NCBI RefSeq assembly: GCF_000331285.1
Contig: NZ_ANFX01000035.1
Coordinates: 31,094 to 95,093 of the forward strand
Length of the DNA stretch: 64,000 nucleotides
DNA from: Porphyrobacter sp. AAP82
Lineage (GTDB): Bacteria; Pseudomonadota; Alphaproteobacteria; Sphingomonadales; Sphingomonadaceae
Reading direction: 5' to 3'
Both the position numbers and the translations under genes were made by a program. Below the pieces are notes generated by a model. The model was given only the letters and a program-made list of their open reading frames with translations. It was not told where the DNA came from and did not search any database. Positions 9,321 through 17,308 of the stretch are shown one piece after another; the first letter of the stretch is position 1; each line of letters begins with the position of its first letter.

Positions 9321-10003
9321 TGGACCAGACAGTTCAGGACGTGCCAGACGTCAACGCCGATGGCTACAAGGACAAGCAAAGCACCTATTTCGGTGGCGTG
9401 CGGCGCGATTTTCTTGCGCTTCTGCCCAAGGACGGTAGCGCCAGAGTGCTCGAGATCGGCTGCGGTTCGGGCGAGACCGGCGCGGCTGCGATTGCAGAGG
9501 GCCTGTGCCAATCCTACACCGGTGTCGAGCTCGCCCTGCAGGCCGCTACCATGGCCCGCACCCGCCTGACCGAGGTGTTCGAAGGCGATGTCGAGCGCAT
9601 GACCTTCCCCTGGCCCGACGGCCATTTCGATGCGGTGCTGATGAGCGAGGTGCTCGAGCACCTGATCGATCCCTGGACCGTGGTGAGCCGGGTTGCGGCC
9701 AAGCTGAAGACCGGCGCCATCGTGCTCGCCAGCTCGCCCAATGTCGCGCAGCTGGCGATCCTCAAAGGCATCATCGCCGACCGCTGGGAGCTGACCGAGA
9801 CCGGGGTGATGGACCGCACCCACCTGCGCTGGTTCACCCAGGGCAGCTATCGCCAGATGTTCGAGGATGCCGGTATCCGGATCGACGAAGTGCGCGCCAT
9901 GGCCCCCCCGGGGCCGTTCGGCAGCGTCTTCAACCTCGCGACGCTGAACCGCTTCCGCCACCTCACCATGCGCCAGATCTGCGTCGTCGGGCACAAGCCA
10001 TGA
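9317..10003 (+). CDS. Class I SAM-dependent methyltransferase
   Basis: A 228-residue cytoplasmic methyltransferase. Motif I is VLEIGCGSGETG (about residues 41-52); then GVELALQAATMA, the FDAVLMSEVLEHLIDPW post-motif region, and LRWFTQGSYRQMFEDAGI near the C-terminus, the layout of Methyltransf_11/23 enzymes in EPS and O-antigen clusters. It begins in an ATGA overlap with the flippase and ends in an ATGA overlap with the next glycosyltransferase, so three genes are translationally coupled. It probably methylates a sugar; the target is unknown. Confidence 0.88.
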   Translation: MMDQTVQDVPDVNADGYKDKQSTYFGGVRRDFLALLPKDGSARVLEIGCGSGETGAAAIAEGLCQSYTGVELALQAATMARTRLTEVFEGDVERMTFPWPDGHFDAVLMSEVLEHLIDPWTVVSRVAAKLKTGAIVLASSPNVAQLAILKGIIADRWELTETGVMDRTHLRWFTQGSYRQMFEDAGIRIDEVRAMAPPGPFGSVFNLATLNRFRHLTMRQICVVGHKP

Positions 10004-10788
10004 GCGACGCGGGTGCGATTGCCGGCCAGCTGCACATCGTGGCGGCGGTCAATGACGAGGAGATCCTCGGCAACAATCTTGCACGTTCCCCGCTGGTCGC
10101 GTCCGGCGCGGTGGGCCACAGCTGCTATCGCGGCGCGCGTTCTGCGTCCGAGGCCTATAACCGCGGGATCGACGAGAGCACGGCCCCGATCATCGTGTTC
10201 GCCCATCAGGACGTCTTCCTGCCCGAAGGCTGGGAAGAGGGCCTCGCCCGCGCGATCGCCGAGATTGAGGTAAAGGACCCCGACTGGGCGGTGATCGGCG
10301 CCTGCGGCGTCGATCTAACGGGCAAGCATGTCGGACATGTCTGGTCCTCGGGCCTCAGCCGCCGTGTTGGCGGGCGTTTCGGCGCGCCGCGCGAGACCGT
10401 CTGCATCGACGAATTCGTGATCATCCTGCGCCGTTCGAGCGGCCTCAGGTTCGACGAGGGGCTGCCCGGCTTTCACCTCTACGGCACCGACATCGTGCAG
10501 ATGGCCCGCGCGGCAGGGCTGCACGCCTATGTCGCCGATCTGCCCGCGATCCATAACAGCCGCCCGGTGCGCACCTATCGCGGCGGCTATGCAGATGCCT
10601 GGCACTATATGCAGCGCAAGTGGCAGGCGATCCTGCCGATCGCGACGCTGACCGTGCCGCTGACCCGCACCCCGCTGCCGCTGCTGCGCTCGCAGTTCCG
10701 GCTGTGGCGTACCTTCCCCAAGCGCCTTGCCGGCGCCACGGACTCGCGGATCGATCCGCGCGAGCTGGTGCGCCAGCTCGATCTGTAG
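10000..10788 (+). CDS. StrF-like family 2 glycosyltransferase (copy 2)
   Basis: A 262-residue homologue of the protein at 2956. Shared blocks: AAVNDEEILGNNLARSP, RGARSASEAYNRGI, AHQDVFLPEGW, GFHLYGTDIVQ, HNSRPVRTYRGGY and a KWQAILPIATLTVP tail. It starts at the ATG overlapping the methyltransferase stop. It ends the plus-strand run; the next gene on the opposite strand ends 14 bases further on. Family membership is clear; the sugar transferred is unknown. Confidence 0.8.
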   Translation: MSDAGAIAGQLHIVAAVNDEEILGNNLARSPLVASGAVGHSCYRGARSASEAYNRGIDESTAPIIVFAHQDVFLPEGWEEGLARAIAEIEVKDPDWAVIGACGVDLTGKHVGHVWSSGLSRRVGGRFGAPRETVCIDEFVIILRRSSGLRFDEGLPGFHLYGTDIVQMARAAGLHAYVADLPAIHNSRPVRTYRGGYADAWHYMQRKWQAILPIATLTVPLTRTPLPLLRSQFRLWRTFPKRLAGATDSRIDPRELVRQLDL

Positions 10789-10802
10789 CGCCGGGGGCTG
10801 TT

Positions 10803-13640
10803 CTAGGCGGAGGCAGCGACCTGTTTCGCCCATGAGCGCATCTGGCTCAGCGTGTCGGGGAAGGCGGATTCCTCGATCACGATGAACCAGTCGACAGTGC
10901 CGACAAGCGAGGTTCCGCCGCCTCGTCCGAGCCCGATCTGGGTGTCGCCGGTGAAGTTGCAGCCCTGCATCTCGATCACCTTCGCGCCGGCTTGATGCAG
11001 CGCGAGGTAGAGCGCATTGCGGCTCGCAATCGGGGTTCCGTCTATCAGCACCGTACTGCCGGGCGCCGAGGAAATGCCCTGCGCATATTGCACCACATTG
11101 GCGCTGCCCTGATCGCACAGGATGGTCGCGGCGGTGCTGGCATCGGTCTTGGTGAAGCCCATGATCACGGTGAAGGTTCCGCCCGTGATCGCGCGGTTCA
11201 CCCGGTCGCCATTGTCGAAGGTCGCGCCGGTTGCGCCGATCACAGGCTGGCTCGCCGCCGTGCTCTGGGTCAGATCGTTGTTGTTGGCGCTCATGTCCTC
11301 GCTGCGCCACACCCCGCCCGTGACCGAGGCATTGCGCAGGCGATGGATCGAGGACTGCCCGCCGGCCGCGTTCATCCCGGCCAGCAGGTCTCCCAGCGGG
11401 TCAGCCGAAGGCGGCGGCGGAACATATTCGGGCGCTTCGAGCGCGAAGGCTCCCAGCGCCGCAAATTCGGGGAAGGGCGTGCGGTCCATGTCGTGCGGGA
11501 TGACAGCGCGGAACCCGCTCGCCGCCAGCTGCCCGGCTGGCCGGAAGTCCTTGGCGTCGAAGTTCACGAACAGGCTGGTCTCATCGCCGCCCACCAGCAC
11601 GTTGGTTGCCGCCGCCGGCTTGGGATTGCCCGAGTGGATGCGCAGGCCATCGATGGTGAGGTTCGGCAGCGGCCCTTCCGCATCATAGAACAGCGTGCGG
11701 ACCACGTTGTTCTTCAGCATCGAATAGCTATCGGCGGTGGAGCCGAAGGGAATGCCGTTGGTCCTGATCCACAGGCCCTGATTGGGCAGAGTGTTGTGCG
11801 CGATAACCACATGGCTGGCGACCATGCCGAATGGCGCGCCGCGTCCGAACTGCGAATAGCCACCGGCGGGGTTGAAGGTCTCGGTCACTTCGGTGCCGAT
11901 CCCGATGGCATTGCCGACAGCGAAGAAGTCGAGCTCCTTGCCTGCCCCCGCGCCGGCATTGCCGCTGGGCGAGAAGAACAGGCCCTGCGCCTCGACCGCA
12001 TCGGCCTGGTTGAAGGCGATGATGACGTTCTCCAGCACGCCCGCGGTGTGCTGGTAGAAATCGCTTTGCTTGTTGAAGTGCGAGATGACCGTGAGCGTGG
12101 CGGTCTTGATGTCGCGGTCGGCAAACCCGCCCGAGGCGAGGCCGGGCAGGCTTCCGCTTGCCGCGGTGCGCTTTTCCAGCGGATCGTTCTCGTCCAGCAG
12201 CAGCACCGCGGTGATGCCGGGCAGGGTGTTGAGCCAGGCCACCAGATCGGAGAACCAGTAGCCACCCACGCCGCTCGCGCCGTTGTAGGTCGGCGGATAG
12301 GTGGAGTTGCCGGGGAAGTAGGCCTCGTTGCCTTCCACCTGTCCGGTGTCGAAGGTGTATTGGGTGCCACCGATGTTGACGATCCACACCCCGCCGGCGC
12401 TCGCCCCCTGCCCGCCGGTGCGGGTGAGGGTCGCGGTGGCCGCAGTGCCGGTGTAGCGGATGGTGAAGGCGTCGATCTGGTCGGACTGCGGCCGCCCGCT
12501 ATGGATGCGCACGCGGTTCTGGATGCAGCATTTCGAGTTCGAGAAGATGTCGCCCGCCACCCGGTCCAGCTCGCAGCCCCGGATCAGGTTGGCGGTGTTG
12601 CCGAAATTGGTGAGCTCGGTGACCTTGACCTCGGTGAACCACGCCGCGCCGCGCACCGAGCCGAGGCCGTTGGGTTTGATCGTTCCGCGCCACAGCTCCG
12701 AATTGCCGAGCGGCGCGCTCGAGATCATGTTCACCCCGTCGAGCCACGCGCCCTGGCCCTCGTCGGCGCTGCTGCCGTTGATGGTCAGCACGTAGCGATA
12801 GTCGAGCGTGAGGTTCGTGCCGAAGAACCGCAGCTTGTAGCGCGCGTCATTGATGTTGGCGGTGCCGTCGTTCACGTAGGCTGTCCGCCCGATTGTGACA
12901 TCGGGCGTGCTGGCGGTGATGTTGAGCCGTCCGGGCAGGCCGGTGCGCAGCGAAATGCCGGGGACGCCGCTGCCGACGGTCAGCTCGTACAAGCCGGGCT
13001 CGGCGATGGTGATCAGCGGATTGGCCGAGCCGAGCTGGTTCACAAAGGTCGCCGCGGCGTCGAGCGTGTGGTAATTCACGCCCGCCACCGCGGGCTGCGA
13101 CGGAGCGACCGTTACCGCGTGGGTGAACTCCTCTTCCGCGGGGGAGAACAGGTAGGGGCCGATCACGCGCTTCTGCATGGTGCCGTCCCGCGCGGTCGCC
13201 TCGATATAGAGGTTTGCCTGCCCCGCCTTGCCCACCGGCTTCCGCAGCCGCACCCACCAGCCGTAATAGGTGAAAGGGCCGCGCTGGGTCTGGATGGTGT
13301 GGAAGGTCGGCCGGGTGATGACCGCCTCGCTGCCTTCGAACATGAACTTGACGCTGGCGATGCCGAAATTGTTGATCAGCGTGCCGCCGTCATTGGCCAT
13401 CGCGATCACGCCGACATCGAGCGTGTCGGTGAAGTACTGGTAGGGCGGCACCAGCAGCCGCAGCGCGGGTTTGGCGGTGGTGCGGACCGGATCGACCGGC
13501 ACCGCAGCAAAGCCGCTGCCCGCAGTGCCGGTCCAGGCGGCGGCGGGTTCGATGCTTTCCGGGGGCGGGACATAGATCTGGGCCATGTTCGCAAGGGGCG
13601 TCCAGTTGCCCGAGATCAGGCCGATGCCGTGCCAGCTCAT
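10803..13640 (-). CDS. Spike-like beta-helix protein coupled to a GTA-type spike base (candidate GhsB-like receptor-binding spike)
   Basis: A 945-residue protein without signal peptide or membrane segment. Residues 1-170 form a beta-rich N-terminal region (PPPESIEP, PPYQYFTDTLDVGVIAMAN). The middle (roughly 190-700) has short strand/turn repeats rich in N, G, V and I (LENVIIAFNQADAV, SHVVIAHNTL, LKNNVVRTLFYD) typical of a right-handed parallel beta-helix. After a proline hinge (EYVPPPPSADP, near 745) the C-terminal 200 residues resemble a LamG/concanavalin jelly roll ending in TLSQMRSWAKQV. Its start overlaps the stop of the spike-base gene by one base. I infer a glycan-binding or depolymerising spike of a gene transfer agent or phage-like particle. 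A surface polysaccharide lyase is the alternative; no catalytic residues were identified. Confidence 0.6.
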   Translation of the reverse strand: MSWHGIGLISGNWTPLANMAQIYVPPPESIEPAAAWTGTAGSGFAAVPVDPVRTTAKPALRLLVPPYQYFTDTLDVGVIAMANDGGTLINNFGIASVKFMFEGSEAVITRPTFHTIQTQRGPFTYYGWWVRLRKPVGKAGQANLYIEATARDGTMQKRVIGPYLFSPAEEEFTHAVTVAPSQPAVAGVNYHTLDAAATFVNQLGSANPLITIAEPGLYELTVGSGVPGISLRTGLPGRLNITASTPDVTIGRTAYVNDGTANINDARYKLRFFGTNLTLDYRYVLTINGSSADEGQGAWLDGVNMISSAPLGNSELWRGTIKPNGLGSVRGAAWFTEVKVTELTNFGNTANLIRGCELDRVAGDIFSNSKCCIQNRVRIHSGRPQSDQIDAFTIRYTGTAATATLTRTGGQGASAGGVWIVNIGGTQYTFDTGQVEGNEAYFPGNSTYPPTYNGASGVGGYWFSDLVAWLNTLPGITAVLLLDENDPLEKRTAASGSLPGLASGGFADRDIKTATLTVISHFNKQSDFYQHTAGVLENVIIAFNQADAVEAQGLFFSPSGNAGAGAGKELDFFAVGNAIGIGTEVTETFNPAGGYSQFGRGAPFGMVASHVVIAHNTLPNQGLWIRTNGIPFGSTADSYSMLKNNVVRTLFYDAEGPLPNLTIDGLRIHSGNPKPAAATNVLVGGDETSLFVNFDAKDFRPAGQLAASGFRAVIPHDMDRTPFPEFAALGAFALEAPEYVPPPPSADPLGDLLAGMNAAGGQSSIHRLRNASVTGGVWRSEDMSANNNDLTQSTAASQPVIGATGATFDNGDRVNRAITGGTFTVIMGFTKTDASTAATILCDQGSANVVQYAQGISSAPGSTVLIDGTPIASRNALYLALHQAGAKVIEMQGCNFTGDTQIGLGRGGGTSLVGTVDWFIVIEESAFPDTLSQMRSWAKQVAASA

Positions 13641-13909
13641 CAGGCGAAACCCACCAGATTGGCGGCGGTGGTGCCGGTCGCCCGGACGGCCCGCAGCCGG
13701 ATCGCGATCACGCTGCCGCCGGCGACGTTGCGGAGCGTCACATCCTCCTCCGATCCCACGGCGCGCAGCACGATATCGCCGCCGGTGTCGACATAGACCG
13801 CCTTGGTCGCACGGGTGAGTTCACCGGTGTCTTTGGGGATCACGGCGAAGGCTTCGCGGGCGGGGGCGATCAGGCTGTCGTTGGCGGAGCCGAAGGGATC
13901 GTGAATCAT
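13640..13909 (-). CDS. Spike base protein, R. capsulatus rcc01079 (GhsA) type
   Basis: An 89-residue protein with the pattern I associate with the rcc01079 family: a DPF start, APAREAFAVIPKDTGEL, an ATKAVYVDTGGD block, and a C-terminal VRATGTTAANLVGF strand. In Rhodobacter capsulatus, rcc01079/rcc01080 (GhsA/GhsB) form head spikes of the gene transfer agent that bind the cell capsule. AGAGG (13917-13921) lies 7 bases from the ATG. The downstream 945-residue gene is translationally coupled (TGATG). No capsid, portal, terminase or tail gene is in the window, so the particle it would decorate must be encoded elsewhere. The family match is from memory of the conserved pattern. Confidence 0.72.
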   Translation of the reverse strand: MIHDPFGSANDSLIAPAREAFAVIPKDTGELTRATKAVYVDTGGDIVLRAVGSEEDVTLRNVAGGSVIAIRLRAVRATGTTAANLVGFA

Positions 13910-13912
13910 GAA

Positions 13913-13961
13913 ATAACCTCTTTCGCTTAATTGATTGAGGAAAATGAACCAAAAAGGTTAT
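13913..13961 (-). promoter_or_regulatory. Leader arms able to pair with the ribosome site of the spike-base gene
   Basis: On the minus strand ATAACCT (13961-13955) is exactly complementary to AGGTTAT (13919-13913), which contains the last three bases of the AGAGG ribosome site. If the transcript begins upstream of 13961, a 7-bp stem with a 35-base loop would mask the ribosome site. The intervening leader is markedly A/T-rich. Function is inferred. Confidence 0.3.
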
Positions 13962-13967
13962 CTGTAG

Positions 13968-13979
13968 GAAAGCGCTTTC
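13968..13979. promoter_or_regulatory. Perfect 12-bp palindrome GAAAGCGCTTTC (LacI-family-like operator)
   Basis: The palindrome lies 59-70 bases upstream of the spike-base start. LacI/GalR-family repressors of sugar metabolism commonly bind a central GCGC flanked by AAA/TTT of this kind. It may control the spike genes or the divergent polymerase gene at 14115. No LacI-type gene is in the window. Confidence 0.4.
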
Positions 13980-14114
13980 TTGGCCACCTTCGTCGCATTT
14001 CGCTGCGGAGGATGCGAATGCGGGGCGGAGCGCAGGGCGGGGCGAGCGGTCCGCGCCATGCTGCAAGTGCGTTATCGGCTTGGACGGGCCGCCGAATTGG
14101 TCTAGCCTTGAGGC

Positions 14115-15473
14115 ATGGCCACGACATTCCGTCCTGCTCCGATCGGATCGCCGCTTGCCCGCCGCGGACAGGCCGGCTCGGACAATGTGCCGATCTATCT
14201 GGCGGTGGCGCTGGGCTACATGCTGCTGCTGCCGCCGCAGCTCAACCTGATGATCGGCACCACGGCGCTGCCGCCCTACCGGTTCATGCTGATCCCGGCG
14301 GCGCTCTACATGATCTCGCGGGGCCTGCGCGGCCAGATCCGGCTCGGCTGGATCGATGCGCTGATCGTCGCGGCGACGGCATGGTTGTGGCTTGCGCTGT
14401 TCATGACGACCGAGGCGGCCGAGGCCTTTACCGCGGCCTTCGCCCAGACGACCGACATCGCGCTCGCCTATTTCTTCGGCCGCTTCACGATCCGCTCGCT
14501 GAGGGACCTGCGGGCCTTCCTGATCATGATGGCGCCGGGGCTGGCGATAATCGGCTTAGCGCTGATAGCGGAGTCCCTCACCCACAAGCGATTGATTCAG
14601 GACTTTGCAGGCCTCGTGACGGGCCGGTCGGCGGGCTACCGGATAGACGTTCGCCTAGGCGTGTTTCGGGCTCCGGGACCGTTCCCGCATCCCATCCTTG
14701 CCGGGGTTTTCCTCGCTAGTTTCTTGCCGCTCTATGTTCTGTGCGGGGTGAGAGGCTGGCCGAAAGTCGCTGGCATCGTTGCAGCGGTTTTCAGCTTCTT
14801 CACCCTCAGTTCCGCGGCGCTGCTGGGCCTTGTGGTAGGCGGCGCGCTGCTGGCCTACAACTGGCTCAGTGCGCATTTTGCCATCCTGACATGGCGGCTG
14901 CTCTTCGTGGTGACAGGGATTGTGGTGTTTGTCGCGGAAACGGCAACAGGGTCCGGCACCTATGGCATCATTCTTCGCTTTGCCTCGATGAACTCGGTCA
15001 GCTCCTACCACCGCGTCCTGATCTGGCAGTATGGCACCCAGAATGTCCTCAAGAACCCTTGGTTCGGCCTTGGATATGGTGACTGGGAGCGGCCTGTCTG
15101 GATGTATTCGTCGTCGATGGATCACTTCTGGCTGTTGATGGCCGTACGGTTTGGGATCATCCCTTCGGTTCTGATGGCCATTGCCACCATCTGGGCCGTT
15201 CTGATGCTCATGCGTGCTGCCACTGCATCGCCAAACTATATTGATCGTAGAGCATACAAGGGCCTTGCGATCAGCTTGGGCGTTTTCGGCCTTAGCATCA
15301 TCTCGGTTGCGCTTTGGCTATCCGCGCACATCTGGTTCTTCATGCTGATCGGCCTGTCGGTCAGCGTCAGCGGCGCAGTGCTGAACGCTCCGCGTCACGC
15401 AGTCCCTGTCGGCCCCCGCCGCCAGTTAGCTCAACCGATCGAGCGCCGACCAGAACTGCGCGGGAACCGCTAG
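14115..15473 (+). CDS. O-antigen ligase/polymerase-like membrane protein (Wzy/WaaL type)
   Basis: A 452-residue inner-membrane protein with about 11-12 hydrophobic helices and one larger periplasmic loop (roughly residues 290-340) containing SSYHRVLIWQYGTQNVLKNPWFGLGYGDW, the arrangement of the Wzy_C/O-antigen ligase family, with a conserved R and the NPWFGLG signature. It probably polymerises flipped repeat units on the periplasmic face. It is monocistronic on the plus strand, upstream of convergent minus-strand genes. Its last 48 bases overlap the 3' end of the FkbM gene tail-to-tail. A ligase role cannot be excluded. Confidence 0.8.
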   Translation: MATTFRPAPIGSPLARRGQAGSDNVPIYLAVALGYMLLLPPQLNLMIGTTALPPYRFMLIPAALYMISRGLRGQIRLGWIDALIVAATAWLWLALFMTTEAAEAFTAAFAQTTDIALAYFFGRFTIRSLRDLRAFLIMMAPGLAIIGLALIAESLTHKRLIQDFAGLVTGRSAGYRIDVRLGVFRAPGPFPHPILAGVFLASFLPLYVLCGVRGWPKVAGIVAAVFSFFTLSSAALLGLVVGGALLAYNWLSAHFAILTWRLLFVVTGIVVFVAETATGSGTYGIILRFASMNSVSSYHRVLIWQYGTQNVLKNPWFGLGYGDWERPVWMYSSSMDHFWLLMAVRFGIIPSVLMAIATIWAVLMLMRAATASPNYIDRRAYKGLAISLGVFGLSIISVALWLSAHIWFFMLIGLSVSVSGAVLNAPRHAVPVGPRRQLAQPIERRPELRGNR

Positions 15474-16253
15474 GCTCGAGTGGACGAAGAGGTCATCGCT
15501 CGCATTGATGCGTGCGACCAGCTTGTAGCCGTTCGCAAACAAGGTCTCGCGGTGCACCTGTTCGCCCCCGAGCACCTGATTGTTTTCGAGCATGATCGCC
15601 TTGGGCGGCGACTTGCTGAAATCAAAGCCGCGCAGGATCAATGCTTCGGCACCTTCAACGTCGATTGAAACAAAATCGACTTGTGTGGCGGGGCCGATGA
15701 AGTGGTGCACCGGTCCGCATTCGACTTCATAGGTGACGTGATCATAATCGCGTAAATCCTCGGCGCGGACATATTCCTTGAAGCCGGACAGCGTATGCTC
15801 CCAGCCCGCCTTGGGCTTTATCTCAACGAACTGCCGTGTTTCCGCCTTGTCGCTGATCCCCGCATTGACGAACTTGGTGTTCGGCCGTGCCTGCCATGCA
15901 TCCTTGACCGATTTCATCGGATCAAACGCAAAGCCAGACCAGCCTTTCTTTTCAAACAAGTATGTGTTGCTGATCGCAACCGGAAGATTGGCACCGATGT
16001 CGACGAATACGCCGTCGTCATGCTCGAACAGCAGGCTCAAGATGTAATCCTGCGCGATCTGACCGTAGAACCCCTGCTCCCTGAAGTCTTTGACCTGCTC
16101 CTTGGAAAAGAGAACGAACTTCGCGTCAGGATTCAGGCGCAGGAAAGCCTTGCGGTCGGCGGAGAACTTGTAGCCTTCCCAGACCTTTTTTGCGGTGGTC
16201 CGAGCGAAAGGCGGGAGAATACGCTTGGCGGCGCTACGCAGAGCCATGCTCAT
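15426..16253 (-). CDS. FkbM family methyltransferase
   Basis: A 275-residue SAM-dependent O-methyltransferase domain protein. Visible: DGVFVDIGANLPVAISNTYLFEKKGWSGFAFDP (motif I and the following acidic strand end) and VDFVSIDVEGAEALILRGFDF, the FkbM signature. I start it at the ATG at 16253, preceded by AAGGA; an alternative ATG lies two codons inside. It is the last gene of the minus-strand glycosyltransferase operon and its 3' end overlaps the polymerase gene by 48 bases. It probably methylates a sugar hydroxyl of the EPS; the target is unknown. Confidence 0.87.
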   Translation of the reverse strand: MSMALRSAAKRILPPFARTTAKKVWEGYKFSADRKAFLRLNPDAKFVLFSKEQVKDFREQGFYGQIAQDYILSLLFEHDDGVFVDIGANLPVAISNTYLFEKKGWSGFAFDPMKSVKDAWQARPNTKFVNAGISDKAETRQFVEIKPKAGWEHTLSGFKEYVRAEDLRDYDHVTYEVECGPVHHFIGPATQVDFVSIDVEGAEALILRGFDFSKSPPKAIMLENNQVLGGEQVHRETLFANGYKLVARINASDDLFVHSSLAVPAQFWSALDRLS

Positions 16254-16279
16254 ATGAAGTCCTTCCGTTCCTTCTTCGC

Positions 16280-17308
16280 TCAAGCCCGTGCCTGAAACGC
16301 CTGCTTGATCCGCACCTTGGGGTTGAACCGGTCGACATCGGCCTGCCGTGCGCGCGGGATGCGGCCGATCAGGGCCGCGGTGACCGAGAAGGTCGAGTGG
16401 CTCGAATGCACCAGCCAGTTGCAGCGGGCCAGCGCCATCATGTCGACCAGCGCATTGCGCGCCTCCTCGACCGGATCGGCAAACTCGCCCGAAGCGACGT
16501 GCAGCGCCTGCCCGCCCTGGGCGAGCGCCTTGTCGATCCGCAGTACGTCGGGGAAGCGCGCCAGCACCGCCTCCTCGGCTTCGGCACTGTCGGTGGCGAG
16601 GAAGATCCGCGCGTCGGGATGGGCGCGCGCGAGTTTCTCGATGGTCGCCATGATGCGCGGCAGAGGCGCCTTGCGGTCGGTGAAGCGGATGTGCACGCCG
16701 ATCACCGGCGCGGTGATGTCGCGGAAGATCGCATCGACCTTCGCCGCCACCTCGGGCACCGGGCGGAAATGGCTGGCGAGGTAATCGCTGGTGACCGCGT
16801 CGATCCCCTTGCCCGCAAACGCCGGGTGACGCGCCATGCGGCCCGCGAGCCGCTTGAGCTTGGGCAGGTAGGACCAGAACACGCCCACCCGCTCGGCCGG
16901 GTCCGGACTGTTCATGGGGATCCCGAGCTTGCGGTACAGGAACGGGTCCTGGTGCTGGTTGGGGAAGTGCTGGTGGATGATGTCGGTCGGGTGATCGGCC
17001 ATCCGGTCGGCCCACAGCGCCGGGGCGGTGACGGTGGCCGCGTCGAACTGGTCGACATCGCCCATCCAGCCGGCATCGAACAGCAGCGGGTAGAGGTTGA
17101 CGCCGCGCTCGACATACATCCCGTCGCGCCAGTCGATGAAGGGGGTGCGATCATTGAGGCGGGCGAGCACGAGGCCGGTGATCGCGGAAAGCATGCGGTT
17201 GCCGAGCCCGCCCTTGGCCTTGATGACCAGCGCGCGGCCGGAAAAGGCGCCCTCCATGGCGGCGGCCTGCCGGGTGTGCGGCGGGGTGGGCTGGGCGAGC
17301 TGCGTCAT
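16280..17308 (-). CDS. NodZ/FUT8-like fucosyltransferase family protein
   Basis: A 342-residue protein. KAKGGLGNRMLSAITGLVLA resembles the donor-binding GGLGNR motif of alpha-1,2/1,6-fucosyltransferase GT-B folds. VIGVHIRFTDRK carries the HxRxTD element of NodZ/FUT8 (GT23-like), and LATDSAEAEEAVLARF and VHSSHSTFS follow in the expected order. It would use GDP-L-fucose from Gmd/Fcl. The start is the ATG overlapping the stop of the preceding glycosyltransferase. Fucosyltransfer is inferred from motif order and the presence of the fucose pathway; a related GT-B activity is possible. Confidence 0.72.
   Translation of the reverse strand: MTQLAQPTPPHTRQAAAMEGAFSGRALVIKAKGGLGNRMLSAITGLVLARLNDRTPFIDWRDGMYVERGVNLYPLLFDAGWMGDVDQFDAATVTAPALWADRMADHPTDIIHQHFPNQHQDPFLYRKLGIPMNSPDPAERVGVFWSYLPKLKRLAGRMARHPAFAGKGIDAVTSDYLASHFRPVPEVAAKVDAIFRDITAPVIGVHIRFTDRKAPLPRIMATIEKLARAHPDARIFLATDSAEAEEAVLARFPDVLRIDKALAQGGQALHVASGEFADPVEEARNALVDMMALARCNWLVHSSHSTFSVTAALIGRIPRARQADVDRFNPKVRIKQAFQARA

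Noticed and set aside
10992..13796. A 934-codon open frame on the plus strand opposite the spike genes
   Set aside because: It is a GC-driven shadow: composition is Arg/Gly/His-rich with no domain, and the minus-strand proteins have coherent folds, a ribosome site and coupling.
10803..13909. Interpretation as a prophage remnant
   Set aside because: No integrase, terminase, capsid, portal, tail-assembly, lysis gene or attachment repeat is nearby; composition matches the locus. A stand-alone spike pair as in R. capsulatus fits better.
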